The position numbers were made by a program, and so were the translations under genes. The notes under the pieces are model-generated. The model saw only the letters and a list, made by a program, of their open reading frames with translations. It did not search any database and was not told where the DNA came from. Positions 1-8,346 of a stretch of 36,309 bases of DNA are shown here, piece after piece (position 1 is the first letter of the stretch; each line of letters begins with the position of its first letter). The stretch is taken from the NCBI GenBank assembly GCA_964615775.1, contig CAZTQB010000008.1, positions 1-36,309 on the forward strand, written 5' to 3'. The stretch is from JALHOM01 sp964615775. GTDB lineage: Bacteria; Patescibacteriota; Saccharimonadia; Saccharimonadales; 2-12-FULL-41-12.

Positions 1-255
1 GAGGCGAGTGGAACTGTCTGGAAAGTCAGGCCATAGATAGTGAAAGCCTAGTACATTAAGTGTCGCTAACCTTATATTTGTTTTGTCGAGTAGGACGGGA
101 CACGAGAAACCCTGTTTGAATCTAGGAGGACCACCTCCTAAGGCTAAATATATCTTATGATCGATAGAGAACAAGTACCGCGAGGGAAAGGTTAAAAGAA
201 CCCCGGAAGGGGAGTGAAATAGAACCTGAAATTATGTGCATACAAGGACTCGGAG

Positions 256-389
256 CCCAGTATAAGGCCAATCTGTTTTCCTAATTGCTTTAACCCAAAT
301 TTATTTGAACTTATTTCTGATAAATTTGTCTGCTCAATTTAAAAGAGTAGTAAAGCTATGGAAAAATCGCAGGTTTGTCTCATTCTGGG
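256..389 (+). other. expanded helix in 23S rRNA, probably helix 25 region
   Basis: Between the conserved block ending near 254 and the block beginning near 391 lie about 130 AT-rich nt where E. coli has a short hairpin. CCCAG at 256-260 can pair with CTGGG at 385-389 to close the insert. The position corresponds to helix 25 (the site of eukaryotic ES7) by my alignment from memory, so the helix name is inference. No ORF of note lies inside. Confidence 0.55.
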
Positions 390-1962
390 TGACGGGGTGC
401 TTTTTGTAGAACGATCCAACGAGTTATCGTACAGTGCAAGCGTAAGTCATTTGACGGACGCATAGTGAAAGCGAGCCTGAATAGGGCGTATAGTACTGTA
501 TGGTAGACCCGAAACCAGGTGACCTAACCATGGGCAGGCTGAAGCGTCGGTAAAACGACGTGGAGGGCCGAACCGTAGCGAGTTGCAAAACGCCCGGATG
601 ACCTGTGGTTAGCGGTGAAATGCCAATCGAACCTGGAGATAGCTGGTTCTCCTCGAAATAGCTTTAGGGCTAGCGTCGTACGGTAGCATATAGGGGTAGA
701 GCTCTGTTTCGGACTGGGGCACGCAAGTGTACCCACCCTTGACAAACTACGAATACTATATGTGGAACTACGGCAGTTAGAACGTCGGTGCGAAGATCGG
801 CGCTCAAAAGGGAAACAGCCCAGACCATCATCTAAGGTCCCTAAATTTATACTAAGTGGGAAACGAGGTGAGATTTCTTAAACAACGAGGATGTTGGCTT
901 AGAAGCAGCCATTCATTTAAAGAGTGCGTAACAGCTCACTCGTCAAGAGATCTTGCGCGGAAAATGTAACGGGGCTAAGTATAATACCGAAGATATGGCT
1001 TGCCACTTTGTGGCAGGGGTAGAGGAGCGTTGATACCAGCGTAGAAGTCAAACTGCGAGGTTTGGTGGAGCGGTATCAAGTGAGAATGTTGGAATGAGTA
1101 ACCATAAGGCAGGTGAGAATCCTGCCCACCGAAAGAGCAAGGTTTCCTGGGCAACGATAATCGTCCCAGGGTTAGTCGGGCCTAAGCCGAGGCACGTAGC
1201 GTAGGCGATGGACAACGGGTTAATATTCCCGTACCGATTATGTTTTGTTTATAGTGACGCAGCATATTAGTCAGAGCGGATTCATGGTTATATCCGTCTA
1301 AGTAGGGTAATAGCTACAAATGAAACGGTCTATTTAGATCGAATTCTGGCGAAAGTGCTGACTAGAAAAGCCTATAAACTTATATTCATAGTCGACCGTA
1401 CCGCAAACCGACACAGGTGCTCAGGTCGAGTAGACCAAGGTGTACGAGTGATTCTTCGTCAAGGAACTCGGCAAATTAGCGACCGTAACTTCGGGATAAG
1501 GTCTGCCTTCAGCAATGAGGGCCGCAGCTAAGGAACCCAAGCAACTGTTTACCAAAAACATAGGTCTCTGCTAACACGAAAGTGGATGTATAGGGGCTGA
1601 CTCCTGCCCGGTGCCGGAAGGTTAAGGGGAGTGCTTCACGGTGCGAACTGAAGCCCCGGTGAACGGCGGCGGTAACTATAACCGTCCTAAGGTAGCGAAA
1701 TTCCTTGTCAGGTAAGTTCTGACCCGCACGAATGGAGTAATGATTTGGGTACTGTCTCGACGAAGAGCTCGGTGAAAGTGCATTGACGGTAAAGATGCCG
1801 TCTGTCCGCAGCAGGACGAAAAGACCCTGTGCAGCTTTACTACAGCTTGACATTGAATCGAGTTGCAACATGTGTAGAATAGTTGGGAGACTTTGAAGCC
1901 TAGACGCCAGTCTAAGTTGAGTCGCAATGTGAAATACCAACCTTGTTGTAATTTTATTCTTA

Positions 1963-2092
1963 CCTAAGCCTCAAATTGCTTAGCAATTTTCGGCAGAAAT
2001 AAGCAATTAGTAAATAGTAGTTAGTTTTTCTAATTCTATTTTTCTAATTCCAATTTCTTTAGCCTAAAATTATGAGTAATTTCAGGCTTAGG
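1963..2092 (+). other. insert-like expansion in 23S rRNA domain V next to the L1 stalk (helix 79 region)
   Basis: Between the conserved GTGAAATACCA (1930-1940) and GTGTCTGGTGGGTAG (2097-2111) there are about 155 nt where E. coli has roughly 50. The extra sequence is very AT-rich and closed by a perfect 9-bp stem, CCTAAGCCT (1963-1971) with AGGCTTAGG (2084-2092). Inside is a smaller hairpin AAATTGC/GCAATTT (1973-1979 with 1983-1989). No endonuclease ORF and no recognisable group I core is present. It could be a permanent expansion segment or an excised intervening sequence that fragments the rRNA. Confidence 0.6.
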
Positions 2093-2398
2093 AACCGTGT
2101 CTGGTGGGTAGTTTAACTGGGGCGGTTGCCTCCTAAAGAGTAGCGGAGGCGTTCAAAGGTTGGCTAGCTTCGGATGGAAATCGAAGTGATAGTGTATGCG
2201 CATAAGCCAGCTTGACTGTGAGGAGTACATTCCAATCAGAGACGAAAGTCGGAGCAAGTGACCCGCTATACGTACATTTGTACATGAATGTGGGATCGAT
2301 AGCGCAAACGGATAAAAGTTACCCTGGGGATAACAGGCTTATAGCGCCCAATAGTTCACATAGACGGCGCTGTTTGGCACCTCGATGTCGGCTCATCT

Positions 2399-2429
<31 letters not shown>

Positions 2430-2457
2430 CGGCTGTTCGCCGGTTAAAGAGGTACGT

Positions 2458-2491
<34 letters not shown>

Positions 2492-2773
2492 TTATATCCG
2501 CTGTGGACGTCAGGAAATTTGAAAGGATTTGCCCCTAGTACGAGAGGACCGGGGTGAACGCACCGCTGGTGTATGGGTTGTCATACCAATGGCATTGCCC
2601 AGTAGCTATGTGCGGACTAGATAAGTGCTGAAAGCATATTAAGCACGAAACTAACCTTAAGATAAGATTTCCCCATGAGAGTACAGATAGACGATCTGTT
2701 TGATAGGCCTTAAGTGTACGCACGGTAACGTGTTTAGCTGAGAGGTACTAATAACTCCATTGACTTTTTACGT

Positions 2774-2844
2774 CCATGAGCAACACACTAACTTAATTAA
2801 AGGTTGGCTATGCTAGTTTTTAATTTTAGCTGTGTTACTCATGG
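2774..2844 (+). other. rRNA processing stem in the 23S-5S spacer
   Basis: CCATGAGCAACAC (2774-2786) pairs with GTGTTACTCATGG (2832-2844), 13 bp with one G-U, enclosing an AT-rich loop with a weaker inner stem. It starts a few nt after the 23S 3' end and has no U-run, so it looks like an RNase III-type processing signal, not a terminator. The remaining spacer, 2845-3003, contains no tRNA that I can recognise. Confidence 0.5.
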
Positions 2845-3003
2845 GATGTGCATTGACTAGTTATTGGTGTTTATTCTATAAATAAATACCCGAGAAGTCG
2901 TTATAATTTACAATAATGTCAGCTTTAAACGTACTAGTGGACATCGATTCCTGAGATAAAGGAAAAGTGAAATGAGAAAAACTATTAAGTTTGTCTCGTG
3001 GAG

Positions 3004-3117
3004 ATCGGTGCCCATAGCACAAGAGAAACACCTGTTCCCATTTCGAACACAGCAGTTAAGTCTTGTAGCGGTTACAATACTTGGGGAATACCCCTGGGAA
3101 AATAGCACGGTGCCGTT
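3004..3117 (+). rRNA. rrf: 5S ribosomal RNA
   Basis: The internal core CCTGTTCCCATTTCGAACAC (3031-3050) followed by CAGTTAAG is the diagnostic 5S segment. Terminal helix I can be formed by CGGTGCC (3006-3012) with GGTGCCG (3109-3115), including two G-U pairs, which sets the ends to within a few nt. Length of about 114 nt fits the family. It lies about 235 nt after the 23S end in the usual 23S-5S order and is directly followed by an intrinsic terminator. Confidence 0.93.
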
Positions 3118-3126
3118 TTATGATCA

Positions 3127-3152
3127 AACCTCCAGAAATGGAGGTTTTTTCT
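3127..3152 (+). terminator. intrinsic terminator of the rrn operon
   Basis: Perfect stem AACCTCCA / TGGAGGTT around a GAAA tetraloop, followed by a run of six T, ten nt after the 5S 3' end. Confidence 0.92.
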
Positions 3153-3476
3153 TTGTGTGTGGATTTGGGATAAGGCTTATTTTTAGTATTTTTGTATCTA
3201 TAAACTACTATTTTTGGCGTATAAGATTTAGTAAGTAGCCATTTTATACTACTAGCTGTGGATAAAATTAATTGTTAAACCATTAAATATTAAGTAGTAA
3301 GTATAGATAGTATATGGAAATATTAGTTGTTAAAATTGCTACATAGCATAATATTAATGTTCAGGAATGTGAATAAAATAAATACTCAAAACTATTGCAC
3401 CTCTGTTGCAATAGAGGCATAATGTAATCAGTTATTCAAAAACAAAAATAACTAAAACAAAAACAAAACAAAATTT
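3153..3476. other. AT-rich intergenic region between rrn terminator and surface gene
   Basis: About 320 nt without a convincing gene. It holds one perfect DnaA-box 9-mer in inverse orientation (TGTGGATAA, 3257-3265) and an imperfect one (TGTGGATTT, 3158-3166), several AT-rich stretches, the promoter at 3395-3423, and an A/C-rich leader. The leader from about 3432 to 3476 contains no G at all, so it should be unstructured, and it has no Shine-Dalgarno before the ATG at 3477. Confidence 0.6.
3392..3423 (+). promoter_or_regulatory. sigma70-type promoter with overlapping inverted repeat
   Basis: TTGCAC (3395-3400), 17-nt spacer, CATAAT (3418-3423). A perfect 8-bp inverted repeat CTATTGCA / TGCAATAG (3392-3399 and 3407-3414, 7-nt spacing) covers the -35 box and half of the spacer, where a repressor would block polymerase. 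It drives the 1168-aa surface protein. The operator role is inference. Confidence 0.65.
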
Positions 3477-6400
3477 ATGAAAAAGTTGCTCAAAATAAGC
3501 AATATAGAACACTCTATAGTTATTAATAAAATAACTAATGTTTTTGTTTGGTTGTTTATATCCGTAAATCTATTATTTTTTGCACTAGCCTTTTCGCACA
3601 TAAATTCTGCAAATGCAGCAACATCTTCTAATTTGAACTTTCAAGGACGAATCTTACAATCATCAGGGTCGGTAGTACCTGATGGAACTTACAATATTCG
3701 CTTCAAGCTATACGATGGTGGTACTCAGGGCGGATCAGTTGGAGCTGGGCAAGCAAACAATGGAACTATGTTATGGTCGGAAACTTACGACTATAACGGA
3801 GGTAGTCCAGATAAGCGTATACGAGTCGTTAATGGTTATTTTTCAGTAAATCTTGGTTCTGTATCGGCTTTCCCACTGTCGATTAACTGGAGTGATGAGC
3901 TTTGGTTAACGATGGATGTAGGAGGTAATACTACTTTAGCTGCCTATGATGGTGAGATGCTAGCTCCAGGCAATATGCGTACAAAACTGACTGGTGTCCC
4001 ATATGCGTTTGAGTCTGGTCAAACCAAAAAGCTATTTGATCGCCAAGGTATTAACACTGGGTCACTAGCTTTTCTGCCTCTAACTGCTAGTCGTACAATT
4101 AACTTACCTGACACCGACGGCACAGTCTTGCTGAATACAACTGGTTTTGCTAACAACGGTAATTCGTTTGGCTCTGCGGCTAGCCTTGGAACCAATGATT
4201 TGAATAATCTGATTTTTAAGACTAATAGTACTGAAAAGCTTAGACTTGATACTAATGGTGGGCTAAGTATTGGGACAGGGTCTAATGCTCTAGAGAAGCT
4301 AGAGGTAGATGGTGGTATAAAATTTGGTAATACTACTAACTCAAACGCTGGCACTATTCGCTGGAATGGAGCTGATTTTGAAGGATATGATGGTGCAATC
4401 TGGAAGTCATTGACTGCTGGACCAACTAGCTATGTTAATGGTACGGGGGCTAGTTTTGTGTCTGGCTTAGCAAATGTAACAGCTAATCGAACGGGAGCAG
4501 CGGTTGAGACATTGATGTTTACATCGGCAACAGCAGTTTCAAACGTAGCCGGCGTAACAGGCTTTACGGCACCGAGTAATGGTAGTTTTACGTCATGCTT
4601 GGTCAAAAACAATGCGGCTATAACAGCTGGAACACTAAATCTAAGGTGGCGAGTTAATGGTGTCTCTGTTGGGTCAACGGCTTGTGGTATGAACAACACA
4701 GCTCAAAGTAACCGCCAATCATCTAGCTCATTAACACCTGATACGGTCAAGTTTAACGCTGGCGACACTATTGGCATTGCCTTCGATACTTCTTCGAATT
4801 TTGCCCCTACCACAGTTGATTATACTGTCTTTTGGTCTGTAAGCTACTCTAGCTCTGCGGGTAGTGGGTTAGGCTTTAATCAGGGTGGCAACTCTTTTGG
4901 ATCTGCAGCTACGCTTGGAACAAACGATAACTACGCATTAAACTTCGAGACCAACGGAGTTACTGCCCTAACCATCGATACATTACAAAATGCAGTATTT
5001 TCCAAAGCTCTATCTGCTGCTAATGGTAAATTTAATGTTAACACTGATGGAGATATTACAGCTGAGGCGACTTTACTAAATGGAGCTTCAACCGCCAATG
5101 GATCTGGAGCTAATTCAGCATCATTAACTCTATCTAATGCAGCAAATTTTGATGTAGGAAACTATATTCAACTAAACTCCAATAACTGTGGTGGTAGTGG
5201 CGTAAACATCTGTTATGCAAAGATTACAGCTAAAACCACAAACACACTTACAATTACACCGGTACTTTCTTGGGTAAATGGTTCGGTAGTAAATGAGTAT
5301 CATTTACCTGAGCTTGGCGGCACCAACACAGCCCAGCCGCTTAGTGGACGTTATGGTCGTGGCTACTTTATATCTGGTATTGCTACCGGAAACGGCACTA
5401 CTTATTATTCAGAAGACGGTATATCTAGCTCGGCTAGCACCTTCAATTTCTTGAATGACTCTACAACGACACTTAATATAGGTGGAGCTGGCACAACTCT
5501 AAACTTAGGCGGTACAATAAATATTACTGGTAGTCTAGAATTAACCGGTGACGGATCAGGTCTAACTAGTCTAAGTGCATCAAATATTACGACTGGGACA
5601 CTTAATGATGCACGCTTAAGTAGCAATATTGCAAAACTTAATTTTAGTAATAGTTATAGTGCAGTAAACACATTTAGTGCTGGTTTAGTACTTGGCAATT
5701 CTTCTTCTACAACTGCTGGTGCAATTAGATGGACAGGCTCTGATCTAGAGAGTTACAATGGATCAACATGGGTGTCTCTTACCAAACAGGGAACTGTTAC
5801 AAATATTACAGCCGGAACTGGTCTGAGCGGAGGTTCTATTGCTGGCAGTGGCACAATATCATTAGCAAATACCTCTGTGACTACTGGCTCATACGGCGAT
5901 GGTCTAAACGTGGCTACCTTTACGGTAGACTCTCAGGGTAGACTAACGGCGGCTGGCACTAGTGCCTTAACAGTAGCCGGAGCAGGCAGTAGTGGTATTG
6001 TTAATACTACTGCCCAGACTTTTGCAGGTAACAAAACATTTAGTACAGGTCTAACTGTAACTACCTGTGGCTCAACTACCAATGTCTTTTGTTCAGGCGG
6101 CAATAGTCTAGGGGCTGATATGACCATTGGTACTAATGATACCTTCAAATTTAATATAGAAACGGCCGGTACAGTTCGCTTAGTGATCGATGCAAGTGGC
6201 AACATTGGTATTAATACGGGGGCAGCTACTATTACCTCAGGCTTTACGGTTAATACCTCTTTTGCTACTGCTACTACTACAGTTACTGCTAGCAGCTCGT
6301 TATCGGCAACCCAACAAGCTGTATATGTTAATGCGGCTAACACTACCCAAACTCTACCTTCTGCTAGTACGGTTAGTGGACGAATTTATACTATTAAGAA

Positions 6401-6983
6401 TGTGGCATCTGGCAGTAATACAACAGTTGCTTCATCTGGTGGTACTATCAATGGTGCAACCACGAGCATACTATCATATGCCTACGATAGTATGATGCTG
6501 CAGTCTGATGGGACTAACTGGCAGATTATCTCTAATTTGTCTACATTACCCCAAATCTTGGTTGAGGCTCAACGGACTACTGCGTTTACCTTAGGTGCAG
6601 TCGCAGCCTTGCCATATAATACTGCTTCCACAAATGTCGGTACTGCCTATAGTACTTCTACAGGTATATTTACCGCACCGGTAGCTGGGACTTACGAAAT
6701 TACTGCCTCAGCTCTAGTAAATATAGCCGCCTCAGCTGGTGGTGATTTCTACCTAGAGATCTATAATAATACTGGAGCGGCTTCATTGTCACAGGTTTGG
6801 AACGGTGATAGCAACGACAGAGGTGGTGCAGCCTTTAAGACGTCTAGTTTCAATGCTCGCAAAATAACTCTTAATGCTGGACAGCAAATATCGGTTAGGA
6901 TTGCTACAAACAGTGGTGGAGCAAAGTCTATACCAGTATCTACCGGTACAGCCAATTCATTACAAATCATTCGAATTAAATAA
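3477..6983 (+). CDS. large secreted fibre-like surface protein with C-terminal C1q-like domain
   Basis: 1168 aa, product not named. Residues 1-47 look like a long signal peptide (hydrophobic stretch about 22-40, cleavage after SANA). Residues about 53-180 resemble the domain common at the start of CPR surface proteins (FQGRILQSSG, then DGTYNIRFKLYD, ending TGVPYAFES). The middle is Gly/Ser/Thr/Asn-rich with tail-fibre-like units: three GNSFGSAASLGTND-type repeats, two AGxIRWxGxDxExYxGxxW units, and a segment like GTGLSGGSIAGSGTISL of phage fibres. Residues about 1024-1168 are beta-rich and end like a C1q/TNF-like jelly roll (APVAGTYEITASALVNI), a trimerising fold. I infer an extracellular trimeric fibre, perhaps an adhesin. 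It is monocistronic by position. There is no SD. The ATG was chosen because the signal peptide follows it directly. Confidence 0.82.
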   Translation: MKKLLKISNIEHSIVINKITNVFVWLFISVNLLFFALAFSHINSANAATSSNLNFQGRILQSSGSVVPDGTYNIRFKLYDGGTQGGSVGAGQANNGTMLWSETYDYNGGSPDKRIRVVNGYFSVNLGSVSAFPLSINWSDELWLTMDVGGNTTLAAYDGEMLAPGNMRTKLTGVPYAFESGQTKKLFDRQGINTGSLAFLPLTASRTINLPDTDGTVLLNTTGFANNGNSFGSAASLGTNDLNNLIFKTNSTEKLRLDTNGGLSIGTGSNALEKLEVDGGIKFGNTTNSNAGTIRWNGADFEGYDGAIWKSLTAGPTSYVNGTGASFVSGLANVTANRTGAAVETLMFTSATAVSNVAGVTGFTAPSNGSFTSCLVKNNAAITAGTLNLRWRVNGVSVGSTACGMNNTAQSNRQSSSSLTPDTVKFNAGDTIGIAFDTSSNFAPTTVDYTVFWSVSYSSSAGSGLGFNQGGNSFGSAATLGTNDNYALNFETNGVTALTIDTLQNAVFSKALSAANGKFNVNTDGDITAEATLLNGASTANGSGANSASLTLSNAANFDVGNYIQLNSNNCGGSGVNICYAKITAKTTNTLTITPVLSWVNGSVVNEYHLPELGGTNTAQPLSGRYGRGYFISGIATGNGTTYYSEDGISSSASTFNFLNDSTTTLNIGGAGTTLNLGGTINITGSLELTGDGSGLTSLSASNITTGTLNDARLSSNIAKLNFSNSYSAVNTFSAGLVLGNSSSTTAGAIRWTGSDLESYNGSTWVSLTKQGTVTNITAGTGLSGGSIAGSGTISLANTSVTTGSYGDGLNVATFTVDSQGRLTAAGTSALTVAGAGSSGIVNTTAQTFAGNKTFSTGLTVTTCGSTTNVFCSGGNSLGADMTIGTNDTFKFNIETAGTVRLVIDASGNIGINTGAATITSGFTVNTSFATATTTVTASSSLSATQQAVYVNAANTTQTLPSASTVSGRIYTIKNVASGSNTTVASSGGTINGATTSILSYAYDSMMLQSDGTNWQIISNLSTLPQILVEAQRTTAFTLGAVAALPYNTASTNVGTAYSTSTGIFTAPVAGTYEITASALVNIAASAGGDFYLEIYNNTGAASLSQVWNGDSNDRGGAAFKTSSFNARKITLNAGQQISVRIATNSGGAKSIPVSTGTANSLQIIRIK
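4159..6140 (+). repeat. three dispersed NSFG-type protein repeats
   Basis: Units begin near 4159, 4886 and 6096. Each encodes G(G/N)NS(F/L)G followed by a TLGTND-like segment and an ETN/KTN strand ending in a hydrophobic-D turn. Related units occur in the second giant near 30360 and 31715, so the two surface proteins share modules. DNA identity is only partial, which points to old duplications. Confidence 0.65.
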
Positions 6984-7001
6984 AGATCTTATCGACTAAT
7001 C

Positions 7002-7010
7002 TGCTATACT
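7002..7010 (+). promoter_or_regulatory. extended -10 promoter
   Basis: TGC followed by TATACT (7005-7010) forms an extended -10 motif. No good -35 is seen at the usual distance. It lies 36 nt before the ATG at 7047. Confidence 0.5.
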
Positions 7011-7046
7011 TTTATATATAAGCATAATTAATAAACAAGGGTAATA

Positions 7047-7496
7047 ATGAGAAGTACACGATCTCGAATTAATGTAACAGTGATTTTATTGGTTATTTTG
7101 GTGCTAGGGGCCATTGGTGGAGCTGGCTATATGTATATGCAAAACAAAAAGCTAAAGAAAGATGTTCAGACGGCAAAAGATCAAAAAGATGGCAAGATCA
7201 GTAACGAAGAGTTACTTAGAAAAATTGGTGAGCATATTGTCTTGCCGTCTAATGAAACTCCGGCTATCCTAACAGTTGATGATAAAGACAAGTTGAAAGA
7301 TCAGCCATTCTTCAAGCCGGCTGAAAATGGCGATAAAATTATTATCTATACACAAGCTAAAAAAGCGATTATTTACCGTGAAGCATGGAATAAAATTATT
7401 GATGTTGGGCCAGTGTCAGTTGACGCTAAAGATGCGGCCAAGGCTAGTACTCCTACGCCGACTCCTACTCCTCAGGAAGCAACACCTAATCCTTAA
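7047..7496 (+). CDS. small membrane-anchored protein, unknown function
   Basis: 149 aa. A short basic N-terminus is followed by one transmembrane segment (about residues 9-31, ILLVILVLGAIGGAGYM), a Lys-rich stretch of coiled-coil character (about 33-60), a small soluble domain with ILTVDDKDKLKDQPFF and DKIIIYTQAKKAIIYR (about 75-115), and a Thr/Pro tail (TPTPTPTPQ). I do not recognise a named family. The architecture, one anchor plus a small extracytoplasmic domain and a TP-rich tail, is common in Saccharibacteria. AAGGG six nt before the ATG is a plausible ribosome binding site. Upstream is the secreted giant, downstream the KGG gene with its own promoter, so it is probably monocistronic. 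Confidence 0.75.
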   Translation: MRSTRSRINVTVILLVILVLGAIGGAGYMYMQNKKLKKDVQTAKDQKDGKISNEELLRKIGEHIVLPSNETPAILTVDDKDKLKDQPFFKPAENGDKIIIYTQAKKAIIYREAWNKIIDVGPVSVDAKDAAKASTPTPTPTPQEATPNP

Positions 7497-7510
7497 TTTA
7501 TAAACTAATG

Positions 7511-7539
7511 TTGACATAAGCACGTCAATATGCTAAAGT
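7511..7539 (+). promoter_or_regulatory. strong sigma70-type promoter for KGG gene or small RNA
   Basis: Consensus TTGACA (7511-7516), 17-nt spacer ending in TGC, then TAAAGT (7534-7539), so both -35 and extended -10 are present. Start expected near 7546. Confidence 0.75.
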
Positions 7540-7571
7540 TAAAGTATCTTTAAAAGAAATTTAAAGAAAAG

Positions 7572-7610
7572 AGAGGGAACTGACTTTGTGTCAGCCCTCT
7601 TTTTGTTTTT
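7572..7610 (+). terminator. intrinsic terminator inside the KGG leader (attenuator or end of a small RNA)
   Basis: AGAGGG (7572-7577) pairs with CCCTCT (7595-7600), and CTGAC (7580-7584) with GTCAG (7590-7594), around a TTTGT loop. TTTTTGTTTTT follows. It lies after a consensus promoter and 25 nt before the KGG gene, so it either limits read-through into that gene or ends a transcript of about 60 nt starting near 7546. It may also serve the upstream gene. Confidence 0.75.
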
Positions 7611-7634
7611 AAACCATTAAAAGGGAGAGTAAAA

Positions 7635-7835
7635 ATGGCTGGAACAAGCAAAGGCGGCAAAGCAGCTGCTAGCACAAACAAATCAAAATATGGTTCTGAT
7701 TTTTATGCAAAAATCGGTGCAATGGGCGGCAAAAAGGGTACAACTGGTGGCTTTTTCGCTAACCGAGAATTAGCTCGAAGTGCTGGTGCAAAAGGTGGAC
7801 GTATTAGCCGACGTGGTAAAAGTTTAAACAAATAA
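7635..7835 (+). CDS. KGG-repeat (Con-10/YciG-like) stress protein
   Basis: 66 aa, very basic and Gly-rich. It carries the repeated KGG-type motifs of the small general-stress family (PF10685-like): SKGGKAAAS near the start, IGAMGGKKGTTGGFFANREL in the centre and GAKGGRISRRGKS at the end. Members are small, hydrophilic and probably disordered, and in other bacteria they accumulate in stress; a precise biochemical role is not established. A strong AAGGGAGAG ribosome binding site precedes the ATG. The leader has a consensus promoter and an intrinsic terminator, so expression may be controlled by attenuation. Convergent with the metallopeptidase-like gene through a shared hairpin. Confidence 0.85.
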   Translation: MAGTSKGGKAAASTNKSKYGSDFYAKIGAMGGKKGTTGGFFANRELARSAGAKGGRISRRGKSLNK

Positions 7836-7862
7836 GCTTCTATCAAAGAATTAATCAATTGA

Positions 7863-7898
7863 AAATTAGCCTCTAAGATTTCTTAGGGGCTAATTTTT
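7863..7898. terminator. bidirectional intrinsic terminator between convergent genes
   Basis: ATTAGCCTCTAAG (7866-7877 region) pairs with CTTAGGGGCTAAT (7882-7894 region) including G-U pairs, with A-run on the left and T-run on the right, so it can act on both strands. The last codons and stop of the minus-strand gene lie within the hairpin. Confidence 0.85.
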
Positions 7899-8346
7899 TG
7901 CGGTAGGTTCGGCAAAATCGTTCTCTTGAGGTCTGCCAAATACAGCCACAATTGAGGCAAACATACTCCAGTTTAGAGTTTTGCAAAGAGTTTTGCGAAC
8001 ATTCTGGACATTTGCTGCGACTGTGTAGCCAGTTTCTGTATGAATCCATACAGTCTTCAATGTAGTTATTGTCTAGCTTAATCCTTACTTTTTTTGAAAT
8101 TTTTCTGGCTTTTTGCCAAGCTTCAAGCTCCATTTTTAGCAAATCTGTATCATACTTATATTGTTTGTGTTCACATATTGCATGGCCTAGTTCGTGTAGA
8201 AATGTCACGTCTGCTAGCTCTTTTTTCGGATTATGATAAATTGTTTTTATTTCTGGATCCCAATACGATTTTTCGGATTTTTTATAACTAATATAAGGGT
8301 AGTTTGTCTTAATATGTTGTAGAATTATATTGATATTATCAACCAT
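7873..8346 (-). CDS. HExxH zinc-metallopeptidase-like protein with C-terminal zinc ribbon
   Basis: 157 aa. Residues 51-55 are HELGH, the gluzincin HExxH motif, with acidic candidates for the third metal ligand at E73/E75. The N-terminal part YHNPKKELADVTFLHELGHAI resembles the ImmA/IrrE peptidase layout. After a linker, C113-x2-C116 and C130-x2-C133 form a zinc ribbon (CPEC and CLNC). ImmA/IrrE proteins cleave repressors, and SprT-like proteases also pair HExxH with a zinc ribbon, so either class is possible. Its start overlaps the end of the ROK kinase gene by 8 nt, so the two are co-transcribed and likely coupled. No helix-turn-helix partner gene is adjacent. Confidence 0.7.
   Translation of the reverse strand: MVDNINIILQHIKTNYPYISYKKSEKSYWDPEIKTIYHNPKKELADVTFLHELGHAICEHKQYKYDTDLLKMELEAWQKARKISKKVRIKLDNNYIEDCMDSYRNWLHSRSKCPECSQNSLQNSKLEYVCLNCGCIWQTSRERFCRTYRKKLAPKKS

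Noticed and set aside
1963..2092. Self-splicing intron in 23S rRNA.
   Set aside because: Too short, no homing endonuclease ORF, no group I or II core that I can see; an expanded helix or excised spacer is simpler.
2845..3003. TTGACT at about 2853 with downstream TATAAA as a 5S promoter.
   Set aside because: Weak -10 match, and 5S is expected to be processed from the 23S transcript.
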